This document shows positions 35,611 to 46,149 of a DNA stretch of 64,000 nucleotides, in pieces. This DNA is from Lepeophtheirus salmonis (Eukaryota > Arthropoda > Copepoda > Siphonostomatoida > Caligidae). A program made the position numbers and the translations under genes. Under the pieces are notes generated by a model. That model was not told where the DNA came from, ran no database searches, and worked only from the letters and a program-made list of their open reading frames with translations. Positions within the stretch are counted from its first letter, which is position 1; each line of letters starts with the position of its first letter. Location of the stretch: contig NC_092584.1 in NCBI RefSeq assembly GCF_016086655.4, positions 9,971,907 to 10,035,906 on the forward strand, written 5' to 3'.

Positions 35611-36299
35611 TAATTTTATTGATCTTGGTCAACTATTACGAGAAAAAATGTAGAAAAATCGACAGCTTACAACAAAATACACCGTGTATTTTTGTCTTAG
35701 TGAGGTAATGGCGTGAATCAATGTTAGTTTTTTAAAAAAAAAGCTTTCAATATCAAATTCAGGGTTACTTTTCTATGCTTCAAAAAATGTATACAAAACT
35801 CAAAGTGGGGGATAGAAACATGACTCATGAGAAAGGGCGGATTCGTTTGGGATATAAACTAAATTGTGAGAGATTTGAGATCCCTGGTGTTATGTATGTA
35901 TATACCAAGTGGAGATTAGTAATATGATATTAGAATCCCATTCTTGACGACGATCCCCCAAATGACTTAACAGCGATAGTGTAAATTATTCATTCGATGG
36001 TCCTGAATAGGAGGTAAGATCAACACTAAAAGACTGAAGGAGAATAACATGGTAAAACATATGAAGTACTAGAGCGTAAAAGAAGGAAGGTAGGAACAGG
36101 TTGAATACACAACACCTGGAATGGGGACATTTTTATTTAGTAGGAAATATGGAAATTAAAGTGATAAAAAAATATAACTACTAAATGAGGAACGAGTACA
36201 TTTTTGTTTGAACACCATGTTGAAAATACACGATCTGACCCAAGTGAAAATTGTGAGTCTCATAAGTTAAAAGTCAACCCATGCATCAATAATGTACAG
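35611..36299. other. Unassigned spacer
   Basis: No recognised gene. 'atacaccgtgtatttttgtc' near 35680 is the inverse of a word following copy D ('aaaatacacggtgtat'), so part of the flank is shared repeat. Confidence 0.35.
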
Positions 36300-36525
36300 G
36301 ATGGTTCAAATACATGGGAAAATATCTAAAGGCTTATAACGAATAAACTATCATTCTTTTAATTATTTGAAAACTACATTTAATGACCTTCAATTATTCA
36401 TAATGAAATCCGCCACACGGTGCCGGAAGCTGTGGCAGGCCCGGGCGACCTCGTGACGATCCAACTTTGGCATTGTAGGGGTAGTAGACTTCTCCCTATG
36501 AATAATTGAATGTCATTATATGTAC
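36300..36525 (-). pseudogene. Tc1/mariner 3' end with hairpin
   Basis: The - strand reads TTPTMPKLDRHEVARACHSF then RHRVADFIMNN and stop, which is the extreme C-terminus of a mariner-type transposase. It is followed by a terminal region (ataacgaataaactatc ... atggttcaaatacatgggaa). 'tgaccttcaattattcata' (36380) pairs with 'tatgaataattgaatgtca' (about 36498), forming a hairpin around the coding scrap. Confidence 0.6.
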
Positions 36526-39107
36526 CTTTTAAATAATATAAATTTATGTTTCTACTCCGTCTAGTTCGTTCGTTCATATCTATCTGGACCATCTTGTCAA
36601 AGAGGCTAGGGAACATATGTACAATATCTATGATTTTGAGATATAATTTGCCTCTTTTTTTTCGACAAAGGAGAAGACAGGGTAAAATAGCATAGAATTA
36701 CATAATCTGTATTATACTTCAGAAGTGAATTGCTTCTTGAAAAGAGCAAAGGAGGATAGAAGGGAAGAAAGTTATAAGGTTTCGAGAGAGAAAGTCATAT
36801 TTTTCCGTTATTTTCTATCTCCCATTTTGAGTAGGTGAGTCTGGAAAACTCATGATGGGTTCATGCCCCAAAATGTCAATGCATACACCAATAAGATCTC
36901 TTTATGTAATGAATTCGAATCAGAAAAAAGATAGGTAATCAATTTAGTATCATAAGAAAAGCCAAAATAAATATAGATGGCAACTATTCGAATAAAAGAT
37001 TTTCTAATTACTTCTCAATTAGTAATTATCATTAGACATGAGGGATTATTCATACTAGAAAAACACTTATGGATTGACGAACAAGCAATATATGAAACAA
37101 GAAAAGTAAACTTATCAAATAGTTCCATGTGACTACTTTCTTTATTTCTACATAGTACTTAGATGTATTGCAGCATCATAGCTATACAGTATACGTAAAC
37201 TTGTTGTTTCTACATCCAGCATCCAGGATGACCGAGGGAAGGAAAGAGATTTCGTGGAGGAATAAGATATGATAAAACGACTATCATACTTCTCTGACAT
37301 TAACAGTCTTGTTAGGGTATTTATTGAATGAAATATACAAGTACTCAATGTCATAAATAAAACACAGATATGGAATAAGCATACTACTTAAAAGAAGAAG
37401 GGGAATATCCAAAGGATCAAGAAGCATAAATGCATAATAAAATAATACTCGAAGTCCAACAAGGACGTACAATTGTAACTCTGCAACAAATCCTACGGGT
37501 TACTTTTCGTCTTGTATGAGTACATGTTAACTGCTCAACCCGGTTTCGTATATATCAATAATGGTTTCAATTACCCTCATTGGAGATGCCCATAGATGAA
37601 AAAAATATAATAATTTGTTAGTTGCTTGTGAATAGATGTTTTTGACATTCCGAAGATCTTATCCTCATTCTTTTATTCTCGAAGAAAGTGATAATCTAAT
37701 CACTAGTGTGTCAAAGAGGAGAAGTAACACTAAGGATTTGTTGCGTAATTAGAAGTATAAGTCCTTATTGAACAGGGAGTAGAATTGAGGATCAGCATCG
37801 GAGTCATTTCTTCCTGTATCATTGCTAAATATATAATGGGGTTTGTGCCTATTGTGTAATTAAGGCAATTTTGCCGCTAACAGTTTCACTGCCGTTAATT
37901 TTGTTACGAATAGATTTTGCCGTATTACGTATTCGACACCTTAATTGTTTTTACATTATCGGTTCGAGTTTTACTGTTGTACCTCGATTAGAATAATTAC
38001 ATAGCTAAGAGAAAAATAAAAAAGGAAATCATATCAATATGAATAAATGAACTTAATAGTCAGCCCTGTTCTTCTTTGTTTTTGAATTCTATACATTTAG
38101 TCGATCCATCAATTTTTGAGATTTCAAATAGTATCCCAAAATGCTTGAGTTGCTTAAAATACTACGTGATGTTTATATAAAATTACAACTACGACAAAAA
38201 TATTATAGCTTTATAATTGAACAAAGTTCATAAGAGTTGACCAACAGGATTTTCTTATTGGAAATAATGTTTTTCACAACAACCGGTCGCGTGATTGGAA
38301 CTTGTGTCCTTCAAATAGTATTAAAACTCATGTAATGTTCCTTTTTTATGCTCATTAATTAACTATTTAATTATCATTTGACTTTTTCTTCTTTTTCTAG
38401 CTTTTAAAATAATCTGAGGGAGATCAAACAATGAAAGCAGTGAATATGTCATACGCCAAAATCTCCTCAAAGTAAAATGACCATTGGTAAAATCACTTGG
38501 TCACATTATTTTTTAGTCTTCATCTCATAGATGCTAATGGCTAATTTAATCAAATGTCCTGACAGCTAAGCTGCTCTTCTCCAATCCTCCATCATATTGA
38601 GAGGAAGGATTAATAAGTGTATTTTGTCTATCCAACATATACTTTTTATGAATTAACACTCACCCCCATTTAACCAATATTAACATCCATAGTCATATGT
38701 AACAACTACAAGGGGCAAATACTGTTTTGTATTGCTAAGCTATCCATTTGCATAAAGCACCACAGGGTAGTTACATATTTGGTTTAGGATTTGTAGGGAA
38801 GTAAGGGAGGGTTAAAAAAGTACTTTTATCTATATTTAGTGATGTAAATTGTGTGCATTATTTAGCAGACCCATTTTTTTGTTGAATTGGTGATCTGAAG
38901 AATGAATTTTGATTTCCTCAGCTGTTGTCATTGAACTCTTTAAGAGTGAATTTCATTCAATTATTCTCTGATTGAAAATGCGGTGGGCTCATAAAAGGCG
39001 GAGAGTAACTTTGAGGATTTGTTGGGGGAGTTATAATTGTTAGCCCTTATTGGACTCTAAGTAGAACTGGGAATCGACATTGGAATAATTCTTACCAATG
39101 ACCTTGG
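36526..39107. other. Unassigned stretch with diverged duplications
   Basis: Segments near 37690-37830 and 38985-39080 share 'gagtaac.ct.aggatttgttg', 'ccttattg' and 'gtagaa.tg.g.atc', so an old repeat is present. 37865-37990 contains recurring 'ggcaattttgccg' and 'attttgccgtattacg' words resembling long-TIR simple motifs. No gene is recognised. Confidence 0.35.
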
Positions 39108-39410
39108 TTATTTCAAGGCTCTGTCCCCCCACTTTTTGATAGTTCTCTGGATAGCCTGCTGTAAAACCCTGAGATCTCTTGCGTGGGCTCTCTGGGACTT
39201 GAAGAGATTGTTCTGGGCTGTTTTCTTTAACTCCTCAGGGTTCAGTTTGGACTTTTTGACACATCCTTTCTTCCTCTTTAATGTTTCGTACTTGCTGACG
39301 GCATAGATAGTGGTCCTGGAGACGTCCAACTGCTTGAAGTGCAAGAATGGTTATTCGTTGATCACATTCAAGTGTCATTTTCTTGACTAGTACGTAAACT
39401 AGAGAGCTCA
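39108..39410 (-). pseudogene. Tc1/mariner N-terminal DNA-binding fragment
   Basis: Starting at about 39403 the - strand reads MSSLVYVLVKKMTLECDQRI and TILAL, then after a one-base frame change HFKQLDVSRTTIYAVSKYE and TLKRKKGC. This is the mariner helix-turn-helix (IL..F.QL.VSRTTIY.V..).  The frame stays open to 39108 with a basic helical stretch (RVLQQAIQRTIKKWG), a second helix-turn-helix start. The catalytic domain is missing. Confidence 0.65.
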
Positions 39411-39689
39411 TGCTTGTTTTTTTGTTTTGTAACTAATTGTTAATGCTTTAATATATCGAAATACGAATTAATTTCAATCACTCAATATCAGTTAACTATT
39501 GAATAAGTAAATGTTCAGATTTCAAAGGACCAGCCGGTACAAACTGAGTAATGTGGCAAAAAGTGAGTTAACTACCCCGCTGTCATAAAGCTTAAAATTC
39601 CATGAATTTATAAAAAAAGTAACTGGACAAGATATAAAAAAAGTTTATGTGTTGGGGAGGGAGAACAGTTGGTCACTCTAATAAAGGTA

Positions 39690-40480
39690 TATTATTCTTT
39701 ATGTAGTACAGGGTGCGCAAGCTATCTATGCAGCCACATTGGCTCCTCTCATGTGCAAATGCGGGCTCTAAGGCAGCTGATTTTTTTGTTTGTTACTTGT
39801 TCAGACCTGCTTGAGTTAGAAAAAAAAATATCATTAGACGAATTCGTGGTGCTAAATATTTGAACAGGCACGGAGCCCTCCTTGGAATCCGCACCTGGAG
39901 CAACAATTGTTCGAAATCTGGGACTCAGTAAGACGTTCGTGGGCAAGGTTAGGAGGGAATTTGAGGCCTCTGAACGTGACTTTGAGGCAATAGCAAGGTA
40001 GAAGTGACTGTGTTCAGACGGCTGTCATGCCTTCTCATGAGTTCCACCAAGGCCTAAGGGACAACACCGATGGCTTCTTGGACGTGTAAAGGCTTTGGTG
40101 AAGCTCTGGACAGACATGGTTGCCAATTGGAGGAGTTGTATGTGGAAGTAGAACTCTACTCCCTGCCAAACCTCAAAAAGGTCGCCAATGGCTCCAAGAC
40201 CATTTTGGCGACTTCACCTTGTCGTACTTTTGGCCTTCAAATTCGCCGGATCTCAATCGAATGGATTTTTTTGTATGGGGCGCGATCGAACCCACACACG
40301 AACCAAATCCCCTGAAGCACCGTCGACGAACTTATTCTCCGGATCAGGATAGAATTCCAGGGATTCGCAAAAGGACCAAGTGGAAAAGGCGTGCACTCCC
40401 TTTCGGCCTCGTATGGAAACTCTAATTGAGACTAAAGATGATTTTATTGAACAAGATATATCAGAATCCAACAAGCTTTC
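39690..40480 (+). pseudogene. Mariner-type transposase remnant, frameshifted
   Basis: The N-terminal part reads GATIVRNLGLSKTFVGKVRR then EFEASERDFEA (helix-turn-helix). The C-terminal part, in two frames, reads STPCQTSK (the ..DSAPCHTSK catalytic block), then RQWLQDHFGDFTLSYFWPSN and SPDLNRMDFFVWGAIE. The WP.(N)SPDLN..D(F/Y)FVWG.IE block is diagnostic. The middle, with the first catalytic Asp, is largely lost. 'gtacagggtgcgcaagct' at 39707 may be its end. Confidence 0.75.
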
Positions 40481-41944
40481 AGAAGTTCAATTGGAAAAAA
40501 AAATATTTTTTGGGGCATAGTGATGGTAAATTATTTAGTTAATTCGGGAAGACGATATCTAGAGATGTAAAAATTGCTGTAATCCCGGAAGCGTACATTA
40601 TAAAAAAAATGTATGTTGGTAACCTGTAAAACATTTGTGCTCTTATTAAATAGTCTTCCAAATTTTGATAGCTCAAAAATTATCAAGAGGCGAGAAGCAC
40701 AATATTATCTCTAGAGTTGTGAAAATCTTCCTTTACTCGCATGATTTTTTTTATTTGTAGTTGCCGCTATGCAAAATGTTTTTAGAAAGCTGTTAGTATT
40801 ATTTTTTAATGATTTATGGGAGAACATCAAAGTATAAAGTGACCACGTGTGTATGTGGGTTCATAAGTGGCGGAAAGTAACACTGAAGTATGGGGGGAAG
40901 TCATTTTTTTTACAACTCTATCTAACCCAATATTGGAGGTCCCCTTGACTCATCTATTCTAAAAGCATATATTGATTTTACTCTTGACAAAATAATAAAA
41001 AGGATTAATGGAGTAATATTCGTCCTCTTTGCAACCATACAGTGGATGATGACTCATTTTCCTAAAACAAAATTATATTTATTAAAGCTAAAATACATGG
41101 GTTTTTACATAATATTGAAGGACAAAAGATCACAAAATATATATATTCAATTACAAATATATTAGGTTGCTCCGAAATATTGAGTCTGCCCCCGTAAGAC
41201 AAGAAATTACATTCAAAAGTTGAAAAAAAAGTCATGAATCATATCACATAGTGTACTTAAAAAATGAGGTTTTAAGACCCCCTCTGATGCCTTTGAATCT
41301 TAACTCCTTATTGAATTGAACGACTAGATGGAGAGTCAGTTAAACAGTTTGATAAAAATTTAAATCTGCTATACTCCTCAAAAGTGAATTATCACGGAAG
41401 TTGTTCAAATCGGAGCTAGGTAATTTCGTCCTAAACTATTTACCTCAAGGATATTTAGTCAGAATATAAAAATAATATCTCTATTATTTCTTTTTGGTTG
41501 AAATTTGATGTTCCCTTTGAACTTTTAAATAAAAAAATGTAATGTTTATTACTATCAAACACAGTAAATGATTGTTATGAGTAAAGACCAATGATATCCA
41601 CTTCATTACGATCCAGAATGTGTAAGAGGAAGAGACGTTTGGCTGTAGTGAGGAAAAACACATAGAGGATTTTGGAGGCACTCAAAGGTTGAATAATAAT
41701 TAACAGACTCTTCTTTTGATTAAACCTAGGTAATTAGGTAGTGAAAGTTCCAGCTCTTACCTATTACAATGCTTGTTGGTAATAATGGTCCATCATTTCG
41801 AATGATAACTGCTATGGGAGACTGTGAGAGTCTTCAATTTGAATCACATTCATTTTTGTTTATTTATATTTTTATATTATTAATGACATATACGAGGCTG
41901 CTCTGAAAAGTTTTCTACACAACAAAGATACACTGGGGATGGGA
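40481..41944. other. Unassigned stretch, mariner-end-like words
   Basis: 'ttaggttgctccgaaatatt' (41162) and 'cgaggctgctctgaaaagtt' (41894) look like mariner terminal sequences but have no partner. No coding sequence is recognised. Confidence 0.35.
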
Positions 41945-43745
41945 TGGATGAAAGGATTTTTTCTTCTTACTAAAAAATTTAATTTTTGATTTAAAAAAAA
42001 AATTTAATTTTTTCAATTTAATTAAATTGAGGCGTCAAAATCTAAAACAACAAGCCTTTATATGTCTACTATTGTTGGAATCTCTTTAAAGGCTACACTT
42101 TCAAAAACAAATATTAATTTTCCATAAATAGCTATGGATTTTGAAATGAAAAAATTATATATTAGAAATATTTTTCCTAAAAATTGAATATTTGAAATAG
42201 ATTTTCAAAAATTATAATTTTTAAATTAAAAAATGATAGAATTTTTTTGAGAACAGATTTGCATTTTTTTATGAAATATTTAAAAATTTGGAATCCTTTT
42301 GAAAAAAGCTATTAATATTTGAAATTTTTTTAAAAACAGCTATTAATTTTTGATTTTTTTTTTTAAAAGCTATTAATTTTTTTTTTTGAAAAAAGCTGTG
42401 AATTTATGAACTATTTTTTCCCAAAAAATTAATATTTAAATTTATTTTTGGAAACCGTTTGGGAATAGCTTTAATTTTTTGAAAATTTTCGTGAACAACT
42501 GTGAATTATTGAAATTGATCTGTGAAAAGGTGAAGATTTTTGAATCTTGTTTCCAAAAATTTAACATTTACATTTAATTTTTGAATTTTGTTTCCAAAAA
42601 TTTAATATTTAAATTTAATTTTTCAAATTTTTTTGCAATAAATTTTAGTTATTTGAGAATGGCTCTAAATTTTTCGAAACTATTTTTGTGAACGACTGTG
42701 GATTATTGAAATTAAGTTGCAAACAACTGGATTTAGGATTTTTTTTCCACATAAATTTTAATCTTTTGAGAATAGTTTTGGATTTTGTTTCAAAAAATAT
42801 ATTGTTTGTAATTTAATATTAAAAAAATTAAAACAACAAGCCCTTACATGTCTACTACTGTTCGAATCTATTTAATGATTTCAAAAACACATATTAATTT
42901 TCCTTCATCAACTATAGATTTTTAAAAAATAATCCAAAAAGTATTTATATGATTTTTTTTTGTGAATAGATATGGATTATTGGAATTGACTAGTGAAAAA
43001 CACTGTATTTTTTTATTTTTTCCAAAAAAAATTAAAAATTTGAATTCAGTATTGAAATTTTTCTAAAAATTTATAATTTTTTATAATAGATATAAATTTT
43101 TGAATTTTTTGATAACAGCTGACTATAATTCAAATTGATTTGTATAAAACCGTGGACTTTTGAATTTTTTTTCATAAAAAATTCAAAAATTTGTTAATTA
43201 TTTTTAAAAAATCGATTTTTTTTTTTGAATAGTTGAGGATTTTTGTTATTTTTGTGCAGAGCTGTGGATTGATAAGATTTATTGTGAAAAATTGTAAATT
43301 TTGATTTTCTTTTTCGAAAGATAAATATTTAAACTGAAATTTTTAACACCGTTTGACATTGGATATATTTTTGAAATTGATTTGTAAAAAGCTGTGGATT
43401 ATTGACTTTATTTTTCAAAAATTTTAATTTTTTAAAAGCTATGGATTTCTAAATAAAAAAAATAAAATATTTTATTTTCGAATTTTTTTCCTACAAACTT
43501 GAATATTTAAAACTTATAATTTCAAAAAGTTTTAATTTTTTCTTAATAGGTTATAATTTTTGAAATTTTTATTTAAAAACAATATTTTTCTATGAATAGC
43601 TTTGGATTATTTATTTTTTTGTGAGCAGTTTTGAGTTTTGCAAATATTTTTATAAAAACAAAATATTTAAAAATAATATTTTTTGAAATCCTTTGGGAAT
43701 AGCTCTAGATTTTTTTTTTTCTGTGTAGAGCTGTGGATTGAGATT
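41945..43745. repeat. AT-rich tandem array, block 1
   Basis: Dense degenerate 50-70 bp monomers built on 'gaatagctatggatttttgaaatttttt' and 'aaaaatttaatatttgaaat'. Landmarks 'ttgaggcgtcaaaa...acaacaagcctt' plus 'tttcaaaaacaaatattaat' recur at about 42021 and 42829, so there is a higher-order unit of about 0.8 kb here. No ORF is supported. Confidence 0.75.
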
Positions 43746-43788
43746 TATTTGTGAATAACTATCTAAGGGAAAATTTCCCAATCTTTTG

Positions 43789-44117
43789 TTATTCTTTATC
43801 AGCTAGTTTTCTTGGCATCCAGATATCTAAATCAGAGGAATAGAGCATTCCTTCTGAGATCCTTTGAAATTTCTTCAGCCCATTATCAAAAGTATAGTTT
43901 AAATTTTATAGACAAAAATTAAAGTGTGGAAATAAAACATTATTACTTGAGTAGTTCACCTGCTCAGGTATGTCACCTGCTTTACTACAATCAAAAGCAA
44001 GATAGATCTCATCATTCAAAGATTTCTTTGGAACTCGATAATACCATATATATCCGAAATTAGGCTCCAGATGTCTATGAATGAATGGGAGGTGTGGGTT
44101 ACAAATGTTGACTCTTT
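43789..44117 (-). CDS. Two coding-like terminal exons, unknown protein
   Basis: No family is recognised, and there is no ATG, so these would be internal and last exons. Exon A (44117-43960) follows CTTCCAG and reads RVNICNPHLPFIHRHLEPNF, then GYIWYYRVPKKSLNDEIYLA, then FDCSKAGDIPEQ. A GTGAAC donor at 43959 and a CTGAAG acceptor ending at 43873 would remove an 87-bp phase-0 segment that contains an in-frame stop. Exon B (43872-43789) reads KFQRISEGMLYSSDLDIWMP and RKLADKE, then TAA. Aromatic-rich composition and normal codon variety contrast with the A/T arrays on the left. The acceptor is weak. The exons lie between the tandem array and the inverted zinc-finger unit, so they may be a stranded piece of a transposon or of a host gene whose 5' exons are elsewhere. 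Confidence 0.35.
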
Positions 44118-44164
44118 CTGGAAGACCTTAAATTTATCATGGCTAAGGGGATGTGTAGAACTCT

Positions 44165-45750
44165 GGGCAAATAAAATAAATAATACATTTATGTTAAATA
44201 TACAAAATTAAACAATTGGAATCATATAACTGATAACAATAAATTATATATACAGAATATTGAAATTATAGATTGATCCAAATAATATTTTCTTGTTCTG
44301 ACACCGGAAACCAGTTATATATGTCATAACTTTAGGTTGCAAAAAACAAGCGAGACGTGGAGTTTAATCAAAAAGATAATCACCCCTCTTCTTCATGTGG
44401 AAGTTGCTATATACAATTGTGCACAGGATAGATATACCTCTACCGATGAGATCTAACTAATTATTAATAATAAAGTAAATGTCAAAATCATAAAATTAGA
44501 CAATAAATATACTAATACAAAAATGTTAGAAATAAATCCATCTTTGAAGATTTAGAGCAAAAGCTAATCATGTAGTAATGTCCGGCGATATTACTCCTTA
44601 TTATGAGCATCAAAAAAGATATGATCCCCGTTATTTCTGCTTATATAACAACATAATATTATCATGAAGGATTTACACAATTGCTAATTATAATGATACA
44701 CCCAATGTAACTACCCCCGTTGTTGTGACCATTTAAGTAGTTGTTTTTGCCTTTTATGTGTTTTCTGAAGACCATTTCTTGGAGCCTATCAACCATAGCT
44801 AAGCCTTAAGTGATAAAAAAGTAATATTTATTGACTATGTAATATTGGAAAACTTAATTATCATACCCAAGTCTTTAAGTGAAGAAACTAGTCTCAGACA
44901 AACTAGTTGCGAACCATCCAAAGCTACTACCCCCGTTGTTGTGACCATTTAAGCAGTTGTTTTTGCCATTTAATGAGTAGTTTATCATAATTCTTGATAT
45001 GTTTATCTAAAATATAATCATATTTTAGGGTTAGATTTAAAAAAAATTGAATACTTAATGTTAGATATTACAAAATTCAGAGTTCCATTTCGAAATTAGT
45101 AAATATTTTATACTTTTTACTGATAACTTGATCGTCATTTGGTGTGGAGGACTCAAAACATTTTTATATCTATTTCTATAAATGATATCAGTACCAGCAT
45201 CCTCCATTAATTTAATCATGGTTCCTCGGGAAAGGATAGGTTTACCCGTGTATTTCTCCATAAATTTTTTGAACATAGATGATTAGCAATGGATAAGGTT
45301 ATATTACATGCAATAAACATCTTTGTGAGATCAGAGTTAAAGTCTGACTTGATGTATTCATCATTAACTTGATTTTTTAGATGAATATCCATGCTTTTGA
45401 TATGAGATGAGGATAATGAGTGGCGTGTAATTCTAGATAGGAGACTAAAGGCACATTTATTTCGACAAATCCGACAAACCATCTGTTTCTCATCCGGTAA
45501 GTATTTTCCAAATTCCTGGGCCTCCATTTTCAGAAATCCAGACAGAAGGCGACGTTATTTTAGACATTTTATTCAGTTCTCTATCGACTATCACCATCTA
45601 ATACTATATTAATATTGAATAATAAAGGCGGGAATTATAACGTTCCTGATTGATAGAAGAAGATGTATATTATTTAATCAATGATGCCATAAGTATTTCT
45701 TCTCTTCTCCTCGCACGCTTTTCTATTCTTACCAAAATTATCACCCTTAT
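44165..45750 (-). pseudogene. Repeat unit with spliced CGGBP1/BED-like zinc-finger ORF, copy 2 (inverted)
   Basis: This is the reverse-strand counterpart of the unit at 2316-3810 and the best for the first exon. It is open from ATG 45527 for 103 codons: MEAQEFGKYLPDEKQMVCRI, then CRNKCAFSLLSRITRHSLSS and SHIKSMDIHLKNQVNDEYIK, ending near SFPEEP. One C..C and an H.(x5-6)H pair form a BED-like/CGGBP1-like finger, followed by DLTKMFIACNITLSIANHL, a helical block like that of CGGBP1. A frameshift precedes SRGTMIKLMEDAGTDIIYRN. The donor seen in copies 1 and 3 is mutated (GTAAGT to TTAAGT). The non-coding 3' part to 44165 is shared with copy 1. The copy sits between the two AT arrays. Confidence 0.6.
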
Positions 45751-46149
45751 CTATAACACAGGAATGACTTCTAGAGGTCAACTCTTGCAATAAAAAAACA
45801 GAACATCGTCTGCAGACGTTTTTGCTTGCCTCAAGATTGGCGATGAGGAAGCTGGAAATTCCAAAAGAAGTACCATAGTCCGTTCACTCCATTTTACATA
45901 GCCCCTGAGCCTCTTTCCTGCAAATCAATTAAGAACGAAATGAATAAGCCTTGGAGAAGAGGGAAACAAGCATTTTTTAGGCTGCTGGTACACCATAATG
46001 AAGAACCTGTATACCTACTCGAGTCAAAAATGGCTCAGATACATACTCGCTACCTCCAGCGTTTATAGAAAAAAGAAAAGTCCAAAAAGAACAAAGAAAA
46101 GAGAACATGTTCCTTTTTTGTTGCCTAAAAGCGGACTTCAAAATTTATA
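45751..46149. other. Unassigned spacer between inverted unit and array
   Basis: Non-AT-array sequence. On the + strand a frame includes KSIKNEMNKPWRRGKQAFFR and LLVHHNEEPVYLLE, flanked by stops, with no recognised motif. It may be a scrap of coding sequence. Confidence 0.3.
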
